64,000 nucleotides of DNA from Halarchaeum nitratireducens (lineage in GTDB: Archaea; Halobacteriota; Halobacteria; Halobacteriales; Halobacteriaceae): the NCBI RefSeq assembly GCF_014647155.1, contig NZ_BMOQ01000002.1, positions 310,001 through 374,000 on the forward strand. Reading direction: 5' to 3'. Every line of letters starts with the position of its first letter. The first letter of the stretch is position 1. Shown piece by piece: positions 49,175 through 58,850 of this stretch. A program made the translations under genes and the position numbers. The notes below the pieces were generated by a model. It did not search any database, was not told the DNA's origin, and saw only the letters and a list, made by a program, of their open reading frames with translations.

Positions 49175-50383
49175 TCAGAACTCCCCGTTGATGACGTCAG
49201 CGAGCCGCTGGCGGTCGAACAGCCGTTCGCTCTCGGGGATCTCCGGGTACTGATCGACGGAGAAGCCCGGCCACTCGCCGAACAGGTCGGGGTAGAACTG
49301 CTTGGCGGTCATCTCCAGCTGGAAGAGGTTCATGACCGGGCCCTGACGCGGGTTCCCGGACGCGTAGAGGCGGTCGTTCTCGACGGCGATGAGCTGCGAG
49401 CCGACGCTGTGCGAGCGGATGGACGCCTTCGTCTCGGGGACGTCGTAGTACGAGGAGATCCCGTGGTTCATGATGATGACGTCCGGGTCGGCGTCGAGCA
49501 TCGCCTCGTAGTCGACGAGCTTCCCGCCGTACTCGCCCGTCTGGATGTCCGCGAAGACATCGTTCGCGCCGAGCGGTCGCGTGTGTGCGAAGAAGTAGCC
49601 CGGCTGATTGAGCTTGTGGACGTAGAACGCGTCCTCGGAGAGCCGAGGGTACACCATGCCGACGGTCGGCCGCTCGCGCTCCGGCGGAAGATTCGCCTCG
49701 ACGTCGCGCATGAGGCCGCGCTTGAGGCTGTGCAGTTGCTCGAAGCGCTCCCGCTCTCGGAAGACGGCCGCGTACTTCGACGCCAGCTCCCAGAGCGTGT
49801 AGTACTGATAGCTGTCCCGGTACGCTTCGGGGGGCCGTCGGTGCTTGCGGCTGTACATGTTCCCGAAGAACGGCCCGACGTTCTCCTCGACCTCGCGGAG
49901 GTCGGACTGGCTCCAGCCGTCCAGCGTGCTGAGATACGCGGGGTCGACGAAGTGGACGTCGCTGTCGAGTTCGTAGAGTTTCTCCTTCGCGTACTCGCCC
50001 GCCTTCTCCAGATCCAGCCAGTCCGTGGACACGTCGAGCGTCGAGTAGTAGTATTCGAGCGAGGGCGTCGTCGTCGACGGACTGGACGTCGACGTCGCGG
50101 CGCTCCCGTGACCGATCGCGGCCATGATGTCGAGGTAGTTCGTCGAGCCCGCCAACACGTCCTGCGGGACGGTCTCGAACGTCACGTCGCCCATCGGTGC
50201 CATCGTCACGCTGTACGACGCGTCGGCGTCGGTCGTGGTGTCCTCGGTCGTGGCGGCATCGGTCGTCGTCGACGTCGTCGACTCGGCTCCCCCGGATCCC
50301 GCACATCCGGCGAGCAGGCCGCTCCCGAGCGCCAGCCCGCCGTACGTCAGGTAGTCGCGTCGCGTCGGTTCGTTCCTTGCCAT
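49175..50383 (-). CDS. Iron-type ABC substrate-binding protein, Tat lipoprotein (copy 1)
   Basis: A 402-residue Tat lipoprotein (PTRRDYLTYGGLALGSGLLAGC) with a Ser/Thr-rich linker (residues 31-55) and an iron-type binding domain (YELDSDVHFVDP, VGPFFGNMYSRKH). It is the first gene of the operon. A TATA-like box at 50405-50411 and an iron-box palindrome at 50388-50401 lie directly before its start, so expression is presumably repressed by an iron-dependent DtxR-type regulator when iron is plentiful. The ligand is inferred from the iron box and family. Confidence 0.9.
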   Translation of the reverse strand: MARNEPTRRDYLTYGGLALGSGLLAGCAGSGGAESTTSTTTDAATTEDTTTDADASYSVTMAPMGDVTFETVPQDVLAGSTNYLDIMAAIGHGSAATSTSSPSTTTPSLEYYYSTLDVSTDWLDLEKAGEYAKEKLYELDSDVHFVDPAYLSTLDGWSQSDLREVEENVGPFFGNMYSRKHRRPPEAYRDSYQYYTLWELASKYAAVFRERERFEQLHSLKRGLMRDVEANLPPERERPTVGMVYPRLSEDAFYVHKLNQPGYFFAHTRPLGANDVFADIQTGEYGGKLVDYEAMLDADPDVIIMNHGISSYYDVPETKASIRSHSVGSQLIAVENDRLYASGNPRQGPVMNLFQLEMTAKQFYPDLFGEWPGFSVDQYPEIPESERLFDRQRLADVINGEF

Positions 50384-50387
50384 ATTT

Positions 50388-50401
50388 TTAGGCTTGCCTA
50401 A
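50388..50401. promoter_or_regulatory. Iron-box palindrome (DtxR/SirR-type operator)
   Basis: TTAGGCTTGCCTAA is a perfect 6-base inverted repeat with a two-base centre, matching the iron-box core known for DtxR-family repressors (haloarchaeal Idr1/Idr2, SirR). It lies between the TATA box and the ATG at 50383, where a bound repressor would block the transcription start. Confidence 0.75.
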
Positions 50402-50404
50402 TCC

Positions 50405-50411
50405 TGTATAA
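50405..50411 (-). promoter_or_regulatory. TATA element of the iron-uptake operon
   Basis: TTATACA on the minus strand, centred 25 bases before the ATG at 50383, directly upstream of the iron box. Confidence 0.6.
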
Positions 50412-50458
50412 CCCCTTCGGTTTCACGGACGCGACGCGCCGGCCGTCGAGCGTGTCGC

Positions 50459-51436
50459 TCAGTACGGCGCGCCGCAGCGCGGGCACATCGGCGGGCCGGC
50501 GTCGGGGAGCGCGAGGCCGCAGTTCGGACACTCGCTGTCGGGGGCCGCGATCGCCTCGGCGGCGTCGGCGGTCGTCCGGCGGAGGCCGTCGACCGAGCCG
50601 AGATCGTCCGCGTCGCTCGCGTCCGCGTCGACGAGCGCGAATCGGGCGCGGGCCGCGACGCATGGGTCGTCGTCGCGGCGCGTGGCGAGGGCGTCCGGGG
50701 GCGCGTCATCGGCGTCCGAACGCGCGAGGAGACCGAGGGCCTCGGCGGCGCGGGCGCGGACCCACGGGGCGTCGTTGTCGAGCGCGTCGCCGAGTGCGTC
50801 CCGCGCGTCGGCGAGGGCGTCGGGATGCTCGCAGCCGATGGCCGCGAGCGCCGTGCAGAGGTGATAGCGAGCGAGGGCGGCGTCGGCGTCGAGGTGGCGA
50901 GCGAGGCGCCCCGCGTGGTGGCGGAGCCGTGAGGGGTCCCCGAGCGCGACGCGCTCGACGGCGAGCGCGAACCGCCCCGCGACGTCGTCGTCGGTGGCGT
51001 CGTCGAGGCCGAGAAGCAGGTCGGCGACGATCTCCGGCGTCACAGCGTCGGACGGGTATACGCCGGCGACGCGGCCGATCGCCTCGGCGCTCCGCGCGCG
51101 GACGTAGCGGAACTCGTCGGGGTCGGCGAGGCGCTCCGCGAGGTCGGGGACGACCGGCCGGACGTGTGCGGGAGTGGCGTCGGCGAGCGCGGCGAACAGT
51201 TTCGCGGCGATCAGTCGGACGGCGCGGTCGGTGTCAGTGAGGAAGGCGGTGAGATCGGAGACGACGGGGGCGAGCGTGTCGGGGTGGTCCGCGGCGCGAT
51301 CGCGGAGAGCGCGGAGGGCGTCCTTTCGCACGTCGACGTCGGCGTCGCGGCACCGCTCGAGTGCGGCGACTGCGTCGGCCTCGTCGTCGGTGTCGAGGGC
51401 GGCGAGCAGGCGATCGGTCAGCGGTTGCGATCCCAT
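50459..51436 (-). CDS. HEAT-repeat protein with C-terminal zinc ribbon
   Basis: A 325-residue protein from the ATG at 51436. It is made of about seven helical HEAT repeats (for example DVRKDALRALRDRAADHPDT, YVRARSAEAIGRVAG, WVRARAAEALGLLA), each starting with a V/A-R-x-x-A pattern. The last 30 residues hold a zinc ribbon with CPNC and CPRC pairs. HEAT proteins are scaffolds for protein contacts. The partner is unknown. The longer upstream frame has a basic, shadow-like N-terminus. Confidence 0.82.
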   Translation of the reverse strand: MGSQPLTDRLLAALDTDDEADAVAALERCRDADVDVRKDALRALRDRAADHPDTLAPVVSDLTAFLTDTDRAVRLIAAKLFAALADATPAHVRPVVPDLAERLADPDEFRYVRARSAEAIGRVAGVYPSDAVTPEIVADLLLGLDDATDDDVAGRFALAVERVALGDPSRLRHHAGRLARHLDADAALARYHLCTALAAIGCEHPDALADARDALGDALDNDAPWVRARAAEALGLLARSDADDAPPDALATRRDDDPCVAARARFALVDADASDADDLGSVDGLRRTTADAAEAIAAPDSECPNCGLALPDAGPPMCPRCGAPY

Positions 51437-51596
51437 TACCGCGATGTCCCGGACGCGTGCGCTTCGTCTCTTCGGTCGATGGCGCGCGTCGACGCGTCGG
51501 CCGTCGAGGTACCCGACCACGGCGGGTGAGTCAGCGACGGGGGTCGGCGCGGCGGTCAGGCACGGTGTTTATGCGGTGGCGCTCGTAGTGCGAATC

Positions 51597-52025
51597 GTGT
51601 ACGACGACATACTCGTTCCGACGGACGGGAGCCCCGAGGCGGAGGCGGCCGTCGAGCACGCCGTCGACATCGCGGCGACGTACGGCGCGCGGATCCACGC
51701 GCTCTACGTCGTCGACACGAGCGCGTACGCCACGCTAGACGCGACGGAGACGGTCGTGGAGGACTTGGAGGACGAGGGTGAGGTTGCGGTCGAATACGTC
51801 ACGGCGGCCGCGGAAGACGCGGGCGTCGAGGCGCAGGGGTCCGTTACGACCGGAAACGTCCACGAGTCGATCACGGCGTACGCGCGCGCCAACGACATCG
51901 ACCTCATCGTCATGGGGACGCACGGTCGCCGCGGGCTCGACCGGGTGCTCGTCGGGAGCGTCACCGAGCGCGTCGTCCGGACGGCGGACGCGCCGGTGTT
52001 GACGGTGCGGAGCGGGGCGGACTGA
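51597..52025 (+). CDS. Universal stress protein (UspA family)
   Basis: A 142-residue protein from a GTG at 51597 that places the typical start YDDILVPTDGSPEAEAAV at residue 2. A GTG three codons upstream is also possible. The ATP-binding motif GTHGRRGLDRVLVGSVTERVV lies near residue 105 and is complete (G-2x-G-9x-G-S/T form). It is a small cytoplasmic nucleotide-binding protein with a stress role. It is divergent from the HEAT-repeat gene. Confidence 0.88.
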   Translation: MYDDILVPTDGSPEAEAAVEHAVDIAATYGARIHALYVVDTSAYATLDATETVVEDLEDEGEVAVEYVTAAAEDAGVEAQGSVTTGNVHESITAYARANDIDLIVMGTHGRRGLDRVLVGSVTERVVRTADAPVLTVRSGAD

Positions 52026-52049
52026 GGCGTCCGAGAGCGCGGAACGCGG

Positions 52050-52286
52050 TTAGCGACGTCGGCCGTCGCCGTCGGTCCGCGTGTACGCCGACGCGACGAC
52101 CAGACTTCCGAGGGCGCCCGCAGCGCCGACGCTCGCCGCACCGTGCGTGCCGACGAGCAGTCCGAGCGCGCAGCACGCGACGCCGAGCGCGGCGCAGAGC
52201 GCGAGCAGGGACTCGACGGCGCTGGCGGCGGCGCGCGCCGGTACCGCCGGCGGATCGGGTAGCCGGTTCCACGCGGACGATTTCAT
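52050..52286 (-). CDS. Small membrane protein
   Basis: A 78-residue protein with two hydrophobic helices (about 20-45 and 50-68) and a basic C-terminus (GDGRRR). No family is recognised. The start at 52286 is followed by a hydrophilic stretch, and an AT-rich segment lies just upstream. It is convergent with the UspA gene, 24 bases away. Confidence 0.55.
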   Translation of the reverse strand: MKSSAWNRLPDPPAVPARAAASAVESLLALCAALGVACCALGLLVGTHGAASVGAAGALGSLVVASAYTRTDGDGRRR

Positions 52287-52348
52287 AACGTTTTATCGTT
52301 GTGTATATGGGAACGGATCTCATTGGGTGGGGAGCTACAGCCGAACGG

Positions 52349-53104
52349 TCACATGTACATCCCGTTCTGGGTGTCGTAATCGCCGAGCGCCTCCTCGCCC
52401 TCGGCGGCGGACGCGACGCGCTCGGCGAGCTTCCCGTAGTACTCGCGGAGTTGCTCGCTCAACGCTTCGAGCTCGCTCTCGTCGACGTCGAAGCCGTAGA
52501 CGGTTTCGAGGGCCGTGAGCAACCGAAGCGAGGCGTCGACGTCCGGTCCCGGCGGGTGCGTCGGGGTGATGTAGACGCCGACCTCGGGCGCGGCGCCGTC
52601 GAGGCTCCGAGTGACGAGTTCGCCGGCGACGCCGTCGAGGAAGCCGTTCGCCAGCGGGCGGAAGACGTCGTCGGGGAGGCGATCCGTCCGGTAGCCGTCA
52701 GTCGCGACGTGAAAGACCGCGTGTTCGTCGGGTCCGTGGGCGAACGGGACGCCGTGGAGGACCGCGATCTCGTCGACGCCCTGCGTCTCCGCCCACGCGA
52801 GGAGAGTGTCGGCGTACGAGCGCGCGGCCCCGAAGGGGACGAACAGTTCGCCGACGAGCACGGACAGCGGGGCGTCGTCGAGGGTGTACAGCCGGCTGTG
52901 GTGGCGCGGGACGCCGGCCTCGAAGGGAGCGATGGCCGGGAGGTCGTCGGTCGAGACGTGACCGGTCCGTTCCGAGTCGAGGTGGCGAACGAGGTAGTCG
53001 GCGGACGTGACACCCGCGAGCCCGGGATGCGTCTGGCCGACGACGAGGGTCGTACCGGTCTCGTGTCCCGACTTCGTCGTGACGTCGAACGAGGACTGTG
53101 GCAT
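52349..53104 (-). CDS. PAC2-family (proteasome-assembly-chaperone-like) protein
   Basis: A 251-residue protein of the PAC2 family: TLVVGQTHPGLAGVTSADYL near residue 19, LSVLVGELFVP, and VYITPTHPPGPDVDASLRLL late in the protein. Archaeal PAC2 members are relatives of eukaryotic proteasome chaperones but their task is not well defined. The C-terminal 50 residues are helical and acidic. It lies alone, with 210 bases of gene-free sequence on its upstream side. Confidence 0.85.
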   Translation of the reverse strand: MPQSSFDVTTKSGHETGTTLVVGQTHPGLAGVTSADYLVRHLDSERTGHVSTDDLPAIAPFEAGVPRHHSRLYTLDDAPLSVLVGELFVPFGAARSYADTLLAWAETQGVDEIAVLHGVPFAHGPDEHAVFHVATDGYRTDRLPDDVFRPLANGFLDGVAGELVTRSLDGAAPEVGVYITPTHPPGPDVDASLRLLTALETVYGFDVDESELEALSEQLREYYGKLAERVASAAEGEEALGDYDTQNGMYM

Positions 53105-53316
53105 GTAGTAGAGGCGTCGGCGGCGACGACCGTAACTCTACCTCCCGACGCCGGGGAGATTGGCGAAATCAGACCGCGGCGATCGACGAGCGGTGAAAGA
53201 CCGTCTCGCGCCGCTACGGGGTTCGACAGCCGGGTTCGCGGTGCTCACCGTCGTCCTGACGGCCTGTCGATCGCGGACGCCGCTCAACGTCGCGGGCCCG
53301 CCGAAAGAAGGAGGGA

Positions 53317-54630
53317 TTACTCCCAGTTGTGGAGGGCGTCGCGGAAGATCGCGGCGACGTCGGCCTTCTCGACGGGCCGGGGGTTGCAGCGCAGGAGGCG
53401 CGCCTGCGTGTCGACGGTCTGGCTCGCGAGCCAGTCGATGTCCTCCTCCTCGATCCCGGCGAGTTCGTTGAGGCCGCTCGGGAGGACGTTCAGGTCTCGC
53501 TGGAGCTGGACGTACTGGGATTTGAGTTCGTCGGCGGCCTCCCGATCGGTGAGGCCGGTCGTCTCGATTCCGAACAGTTCGGCGAGGTCGGCGAAGCGAG
53601 ACGGATCGCTCGCGGAGTTGTAGTCGATCGTGCTCGCGGGCGTCAACACCGCGATGGTCTCGCCGTGGTAGGTGTGGTACTTGTTTCCGACGGGGTAGGC
53701 CATCGCGTGACAGAGGCTCGCACCGGCGGTGAGGCCGGCGATGGCACCGAAGAGCGCACCTTGGAGCATGTTCGCGCGGGCGTCGAGGTCGTCCCCGTTG
53801 TGGACGACGCGCCGGACGTTCGAGGAGAGGAGATCGATGGCCTTCTCGGAGAACATCTCGGTGAGCGGCGTCCGCCCCGCGTAGACCGGCCGGTCCGCGG
53901 GGTCGTTCGGGCGGAGGAGGGAGTCGTACTCGTGGGTCGTGTACCCCTCCATGGCGTGTCCGAGAGCGTCCATCGCCGTACGCGCGGTGAGCTCGGGGGG
54001 GAGGGTCGTCGTCAGCGTCGGGTCGAGGACGGCGGCGTCGGCGCGGACGTGCGCGCTGGAGATCCCCTCCTTGATCTCCTTCTCGGGGACCGAGAGGATG
54101 GCGACGGGCGAGATCTCGGAGCCGGTCCCGGCCGTCGTCGGCATCAGGACGAGGGGCGCGCCGGACGTCTCCAGGGGCTCGCCGGAGCCGGTCGGTTCGG
54201 CGATGTAGTCGAGGGGCTCGCCGCCGTTCGCGATGACGGAGCGCGTCACCTTCGCGGTGTCCAGACAGCTCCCGCCGCCGAGACCGACGTAGAAGTCGTA
54301 GCCCGCCTCGCCCTGTTCGTCGCGGACGAAGGAGATGCAGTCCTCGGTGGCCGCGACGGACGGCTCGCGCTCGCAGTCGTCGTAGACGTCGACGTCGAGG
54401 CCGGCGTCGACGAGGACGTCGCGGACCCGGCCGGCGTGTCCGACGTCGACGAGCGTCTCGTCGGTGACGAGGAGGCCGTGTGCGCCGTCGGGGACGCCGA
54501 TGTCGCGGATCTGGTGGGGGAGTTCGGCGGTGGCGTCGCGCCCGAAGCGGAGCTCGGGGAGGCGGATGTTCCAGACGCTCTCCGGCACGAGGTCGTGATC
54601 GGCCGCGGAGACGGAGCGTTCGTACGCCAT
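53317..54630 (-). CDS. Iron-containing alcohol dehydrogenase
   Basis: A 437-residue group III alcohol dehydrogenase. The NAD motif is GGGSCLDTAK, followed by LMPTTAGTGSEISPVAIL. The Fe ligands are visible as Asp in DAAVLDPTL and His in MDALGHAMEGY, SLCHAMAYPVG and KYHTYHGETIAV. It oxidises or reduces a small alcohol or hydroxyacid with NAD(P). Hydroxyacid-oxoacid transhydrogenase is an alternative for this group. It starts immediately after the stop of the lactonase-like gene with no gap, so the two form an operon. Confidence 0.88.
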   Translation of the reverse strand: MAYERSVSAADHDLVPESVWNIRLPELRFGRDATAELPHQIRDIGVPDGAHGLLVTDETLVDVGHAGRVRDVLVDAGLDVDVYDDCEREPSVAATEDCISFVRDEQGEAGYDFYVGLGGGSCLDTAKVTRSVIANGGEPLDYIAEPTGSGEPLETSGAPLVLMPTTAGTGSEISPVAILSVPEKEIKEGISSAHVRADAAVLDPTLTTTLPPELTARTAMDALGHAMEGYTTHEYDSLLRPNDPADRPVYAGRTPLTEMFSEKAIDLLSSNVRRVVHNGDDLDARANMLQGALFGAIAGLTAGASLCHAMAYPVGNKYHTYHGETIAVLTPASTIDYNSASDPSRFADLAELFGIETTGLTDREAADELKSQYVQLQRDLNVLPSGLNELAGIEEEDIDWLASQTVDTQARLLRCNPRPVEKADVAAIFRDALHNWE

Positions 54631-55434
54631 CTACGACCACCCCCCGCCGATCTCCGCGTACTGCTCGGGGTCGTGGCCGTAGACGACCTCCGCGTCGTGG
54701 CGCCGCTGGAGGTCGCGGATCGTCTGGAGGCTGTCGAACCAGTGTCGACCGCTCCAGAGGAGTTGGGCGCCGAGCGGCGTCCCGTTCTCGTAGTTCTCGG
54801 CCTGATAGACCTCGTCGCCGGTGAAGATCACGGTGCCCGCGTCGTCGAGGTGAACCATCGTTCCGGTGAGTCCCGGGGTGTGGCCGGGGAAGCGGATGAA
54901 CTCCACGTCCTCGAAGTGCGTCTCTCTGTCCCGATGGAGCACCTGCCAGTTCAGGTCGTGATCGAAGTCGTTGAGGATGTAAGCGCCGCTCCCCTCGTCG
55001 GTCTTCGCGGAGTAGTACGCGAACTTGATCTCCTTCTCGTGGACGTACACCGGAACGTCCGTCCCGTCGAAGTGATGGAGACCGCCGGCGTGGTCGAGGT
55101 GGAGGTGGGTTTGGAAGACGGCGTCGATGTCGTCGAGGTCGTAGCCGGCGTCCGCGAGGTCCCCCGCAAGCGTGTGCTCGCGGACGTCGTGCGGGTAGAA
55201 GGCCTGCTTCAACTCCTCCGGCCACGCGCCGTCGAGCGCCTCCTCGTGGTTGCCGGTGTCCCAGAGGATCGTCGCCTCCGGATGGTCGATGACGAGGTTG
55301 TACACCGGGATCTCGACGTAGTCCGTGTCCGGGTTCGGTTCGTCGTGGCTCCCGAGCGTGTTCCCCTCAATGAGGTAGTTGAGGTCGCATTCGAGCCCCC
55401 CGCGATCGATGACGTCGATGGTAGCATCCACCAT
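54631..55434 (-). CDS. MBL-fold lactonase-like hydrolase (AHL-lactonase family)
   Basis: A 267-residue metallo-beta-lactamase-fold protein close to N-acyl-homoserine lactonases: zinc motif THLHLDHAGG near residue 107, FPGHTPGLTG, FTGDEVY and a late His in VVYGHD. AHL lactonases open lactone rings; in this operon the substrate is more likely a metabolic lactone linked to the iron-dependent dehydrogenase. That link is an inference. The promoter is probably the AT-rich segment at 55450-55475. Confidence 0.82.
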   Translation of the reverse strand: MVDATIDVIDRGGLECDLNYLIEGNTLGSHDEPNPDTDYVEIPVYNLVIDHPEATILWDTGNHEEALDGAWPEELKQAFYPHDVREHTLAGDLADAGYDLDDIDAVFQTHLHLDHAGGLHHFDGTDVPVYVHEKEIKFAYYSAKTDEGSGAYILNDFDHDLNWQVLHRDRETHFEDVEFIRFPGHTPGLTGTMVHLDDAGTVIFTGDEVYQAENYENGTPLGAQLLWSGRHWFDSLQTIRDLQRRHDAEVVYGHDPEQYAEIGGGWS

Positions 55435-55633
55435 ATCGAAAGATCGTTATGGTAGGTGATCAATTTTTTGTCGACTTTCGGCGGGCGGGGGTGCGACATG
55501 CACTGAACGAGCACGGCGAAAACGGTACGCGGAGAAGCGCGAGGGGTAAGACGAAGCGAGACGTCGTCGCGGTCGGCGGGCCGGCCAGCGGGACGCGCGG
55601 CGGACGCCGTCGGGATCGCGCTCCCCGCGTGAA

Positions 55634-56641
<1,008 letters not shown>

Positions 56642-56688
56642 GGTATCGGGTCCGCCCGGCGGGCGGATCAAATCACCGGTCGCGGCGA

Positions 56689-56817
56689 TCAGTCGTCCGC
56701 GACGGCGAGCGCGCGACCGGTCGCGTCGTCGCAGTCGTGATCGAAGAGGTCGTCGAGAACGGCGAACTCGGTGTCGCAGACGGCACAGCGAACGTCGCCG
56801 ACGGTCGCGGTCGTCAT
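56689..56817 (-). CDS. Very small zinc-finger protein
   Basis: A 42-residue protein from the ATG at 56817. It contains CAVCDTEFAVLDDLFDHDC, a C2HC-type pattern that could bind one zinc ion, and an acidic tail. Small zinc fingers of this size are common in haloarchaea and several influence gene expression. It is 47 bases upstream of the aldo/keto reductase start on the same strand and may be its co-transcribed partner. Confidence 0.6.
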   Translation of the reverse strand: MTTATVGDVRCAVCDTEFAVLDDLFDHDCDDATGRALAVADD

Positions 56818-57046
56818 CGGGCGACCACCCCGTCGGTTCCGCGAGACCGCCACAGAGGCCGGTCGCGGACGACGGCCGGGACGGACCGGCCGAGAGTGGT
56901 GTCCGTGCGGGGCGTGGTGTCGACAGCCGTGAACGACGTCGTCACGTTCACCGCTTGGTGGGTGGGGTATGTAAGTGTATCCCACGGTTCGGGGGACGAA
57001 CCCGCCGGACGCTCCGACCGACCGGTCTGCGAGAACGCACCATTCA

Positions 57047-57063
57047 GTAATACTGCGCAGTAC
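57047..57063. promoter_or_regulatory. Degenerate copy of the parA-type operator
   Basis: GTAATACTG, then CG, then CAGTAC. The left arm is identical to that of the palindrome at 29557-29580 and the right arm is partly conserved. Confidence 0.35.
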
Positions 57064-57380
57064 ACTCAGACAGTATGTCCAATGTGGATGGTTCGGGCGG
57101 CGGGACCGTCACGGGTACCGATCGTCACGCGACGAACCGACGCGGAACGAGCCGCCCGATCGATCGAGGGAAGGGGGATGGCGGGCCGGTGTGTAGCCGA
57201 TGTCGACCGCGTTCCGACGGGGCGCCCGTCGAGCGAAGAGAGCCCACGCCCGACGACGGAGAGTCGCGTGCCGAAGCCCAGAATGGCCGTCCGAAACGTC
57301 CAGTGCTCTCGTCTCGCCGTCTCACCGATCGGGGGCGATCGACGCGTCGCCGGTCGGCGGCCGGAGCGATCCGGCAGCAG

Positions 57381-57388
57381 TTTTTATC
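57381..57388 (+). promoter_or_regulatory. TATA-like element of the ATP-grasp gene
   Basis: TTTTTATC, centred 27 bases before the ATG at 57412. Confidence 0.5.
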
Positions 57389-57411
57389 TCTCGTCGGCCA
57401 GAGACTAGAGT

Positions 57412-58728
57412 ATGGAAGCGAAGAAATTCCTCTTCTGCTCGCTCGACGCAGCGCTCATCACGGACGTTGCGTGGCAGGTCCACCGGGAGGGCCACGACGT
57501 CAAGTACTACATCGAGGCGGAGAGCGATCAGGAGATCGGCGACGGGTTCGTCCCGAAGACGGAGGACTGGGAGGCCGAAGTGGAGTGGGCGGACGTCATC
57601 GTCTTCGACGACATCTGGGTCGGCTCCGACATCGGGACCGGCGCGCTCGCACAAGAACTCCGCGAGCAGGGGAAAGCAGTCGTCGGTGGCACTCCCAACA
57701 CCGACCACCTAGAGGAGGATCGGGGCTACGCGATGGAGATCCTCGAAGCGCACGGCGTGAACACCGTCGAACACCACATCTTCGACGACTTCGACGAGGG
57801 AATCCGGCACGTCCGGGAGAACCCCGCACCCTACGTCATCAAGCCGCTCGGCGAGGTCCAGAACGTCAAGCGCCTCCTCTACGTCGGTGACGAGGACGAC
57901 GGAAGCGACGTCGTCGACGTGCTCAAGGCGTACAAGAAAGCGTGGGGGCACCGGATGAAGGGGTTCCAACTCCAGCGGAAGGTCGAAGGCGTCGAAGTCG
58001 CCATCTGCGGCTTTTTCGACGGCGATCGGTTCATCGATCAGGTCAACTTCAACTTCGAGCACAAGAAGCTCTTCCCCGGAAACATCGGCCCGTCGACGGG
58101 GGAGATGGGGACGTCAATGTTCTGGGGCGGCCGGAACAGGCTCTTCGAGGAGACGCTGGGGAAGCTCGAAGGGTGGCTCGCTGAGGAGGGGTACGTCGGG
58201 AGTATCGACGTCAACTGTATCGTGAACGAGACGGGGATCTACCCCTTAGAGTTCACGCCGCGCTTCGGGTATCCAACGATCGCCCTACAGGAAGAGTCCT
58301 TCGAATCCCCGACGGGGCAGTTCTTCTACGATCTCGCGCACGGAAACGACCCGATCCTCGAAGTACACAACGGCTACCAGGTCGGTGTGCGCATCGTCCT
58401 CCCGCCGTTCCCGTTCGACGACGAGAAGACGTACGACGAGAGCTCGCGGAACGCTGCGGTCGTCTTCGACGACGACTCGCGCGACGGCGTCCACTTGGAG
58501 GACGCGAAGAACGTCGACGGACAGTGGCGCGTCGCCGGCGAGTCCGGCATGCCCCTCGTCGTCACCGGGAAGGGGGAGACGATGCGGCGGGCCCGCGAGC
58601 AGGCCTACGAGCGCATCGACCGGATCGTGATGCCGAACATGTACTACCGCGACGACATCGGCGAGCGCTGGACGGACGGTGACGGAGATCGCCTCCAAGC
58701 GTGGGGGTACCTCGGACCGCGATCGTAG
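57412..58728 (+). CDS. ATP-grasp protein resembling phosphoribosylamine-glycine ligase (PurD)
   Basis: A 438-residue ATP-grasp ligase. It lacks the GGGGREHA start of standard PurD. It has the central YVIKPLGEVQNVKRLLYVGD, the metal-binding region FFPG-like LFPGNIGPSTGEMGT (PurD usually GPNTGGMG) and LEFTPRFGYPT (PurD usually EFNxRFGDPE). It therefore belongs to the GARS-like group but differs at sites tied to substrate. It could ligate an amino acid to another amine, or be a PurD variant. No purine genes are nearby. It is divergent from the zinc-finger/reductase genes. Confidence 0.75.
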   Translation: MEAKKFLFCSLDAALITDVAWQVHREGHDVKYYIEAESDQEIGDGFVPKTEDWEAEVEWADVIVFDDIWVGSDIGTGALAQELREQGKAVVGGTPNTDHLEEDRGYAMEILEAHGVNTVEHHIFDDFDEGIRHVRENPAPYVIKPLGEVQNVKRLLYVGDEDDGSDVVDVLKAYKKAWGHRMKGFQLQRKVEGVEVAICGFFDGDRFIDQVNFNFEHKKLFPGNIGPSTGEMGTSMFWGGRNRLFEETLGKLEGWLAEEGYVGSIDVNCIVNETGIYPLEFTPRFGYPTIALQEESFESPTGQFFYDLAHGNDPILEVHNGYQVGVRIVLPPFPFDDEKTYDESSRNAAVVFDDDSRDGVHLEDAKNVDGQWRVAGESGMPLVVTGKGETMRRAREQAYERIDRIVMPNMYYRDDIGERWTDGDGDRLQAWGYLGPRS

Positions 58729-58850
58729 ACCGGGGATCCGTCGCGGCGAAGCGAAAAAAGCCGAAGAGCGGAAACGGCGGCGACGCGCGGCGAACGGGAG
58801 ACGAACGACACGTCGTCCCGCGTGGCCCCGTCAGCGAGACGGCGCGCGGA

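Larger units (their letters stand above)
56818..57411. other. Gene-free stretch with an operator-like site
   Basis: About 590 bases between the small zinc-finger gene and the ATP-grasp gene. It has an operator-like repeat at 57047-57063 and the TATA element of the ATP-grasp gene near 57381. Open frames have shadow composition. No RNA gene was recognised. Confidence 0.5.

Noticed and set aside
54631-55434. Quorum-quenching enzyme
   Set aside because: Family similarity alone is not evidence of signalling. The operon partner suggests metabolism.
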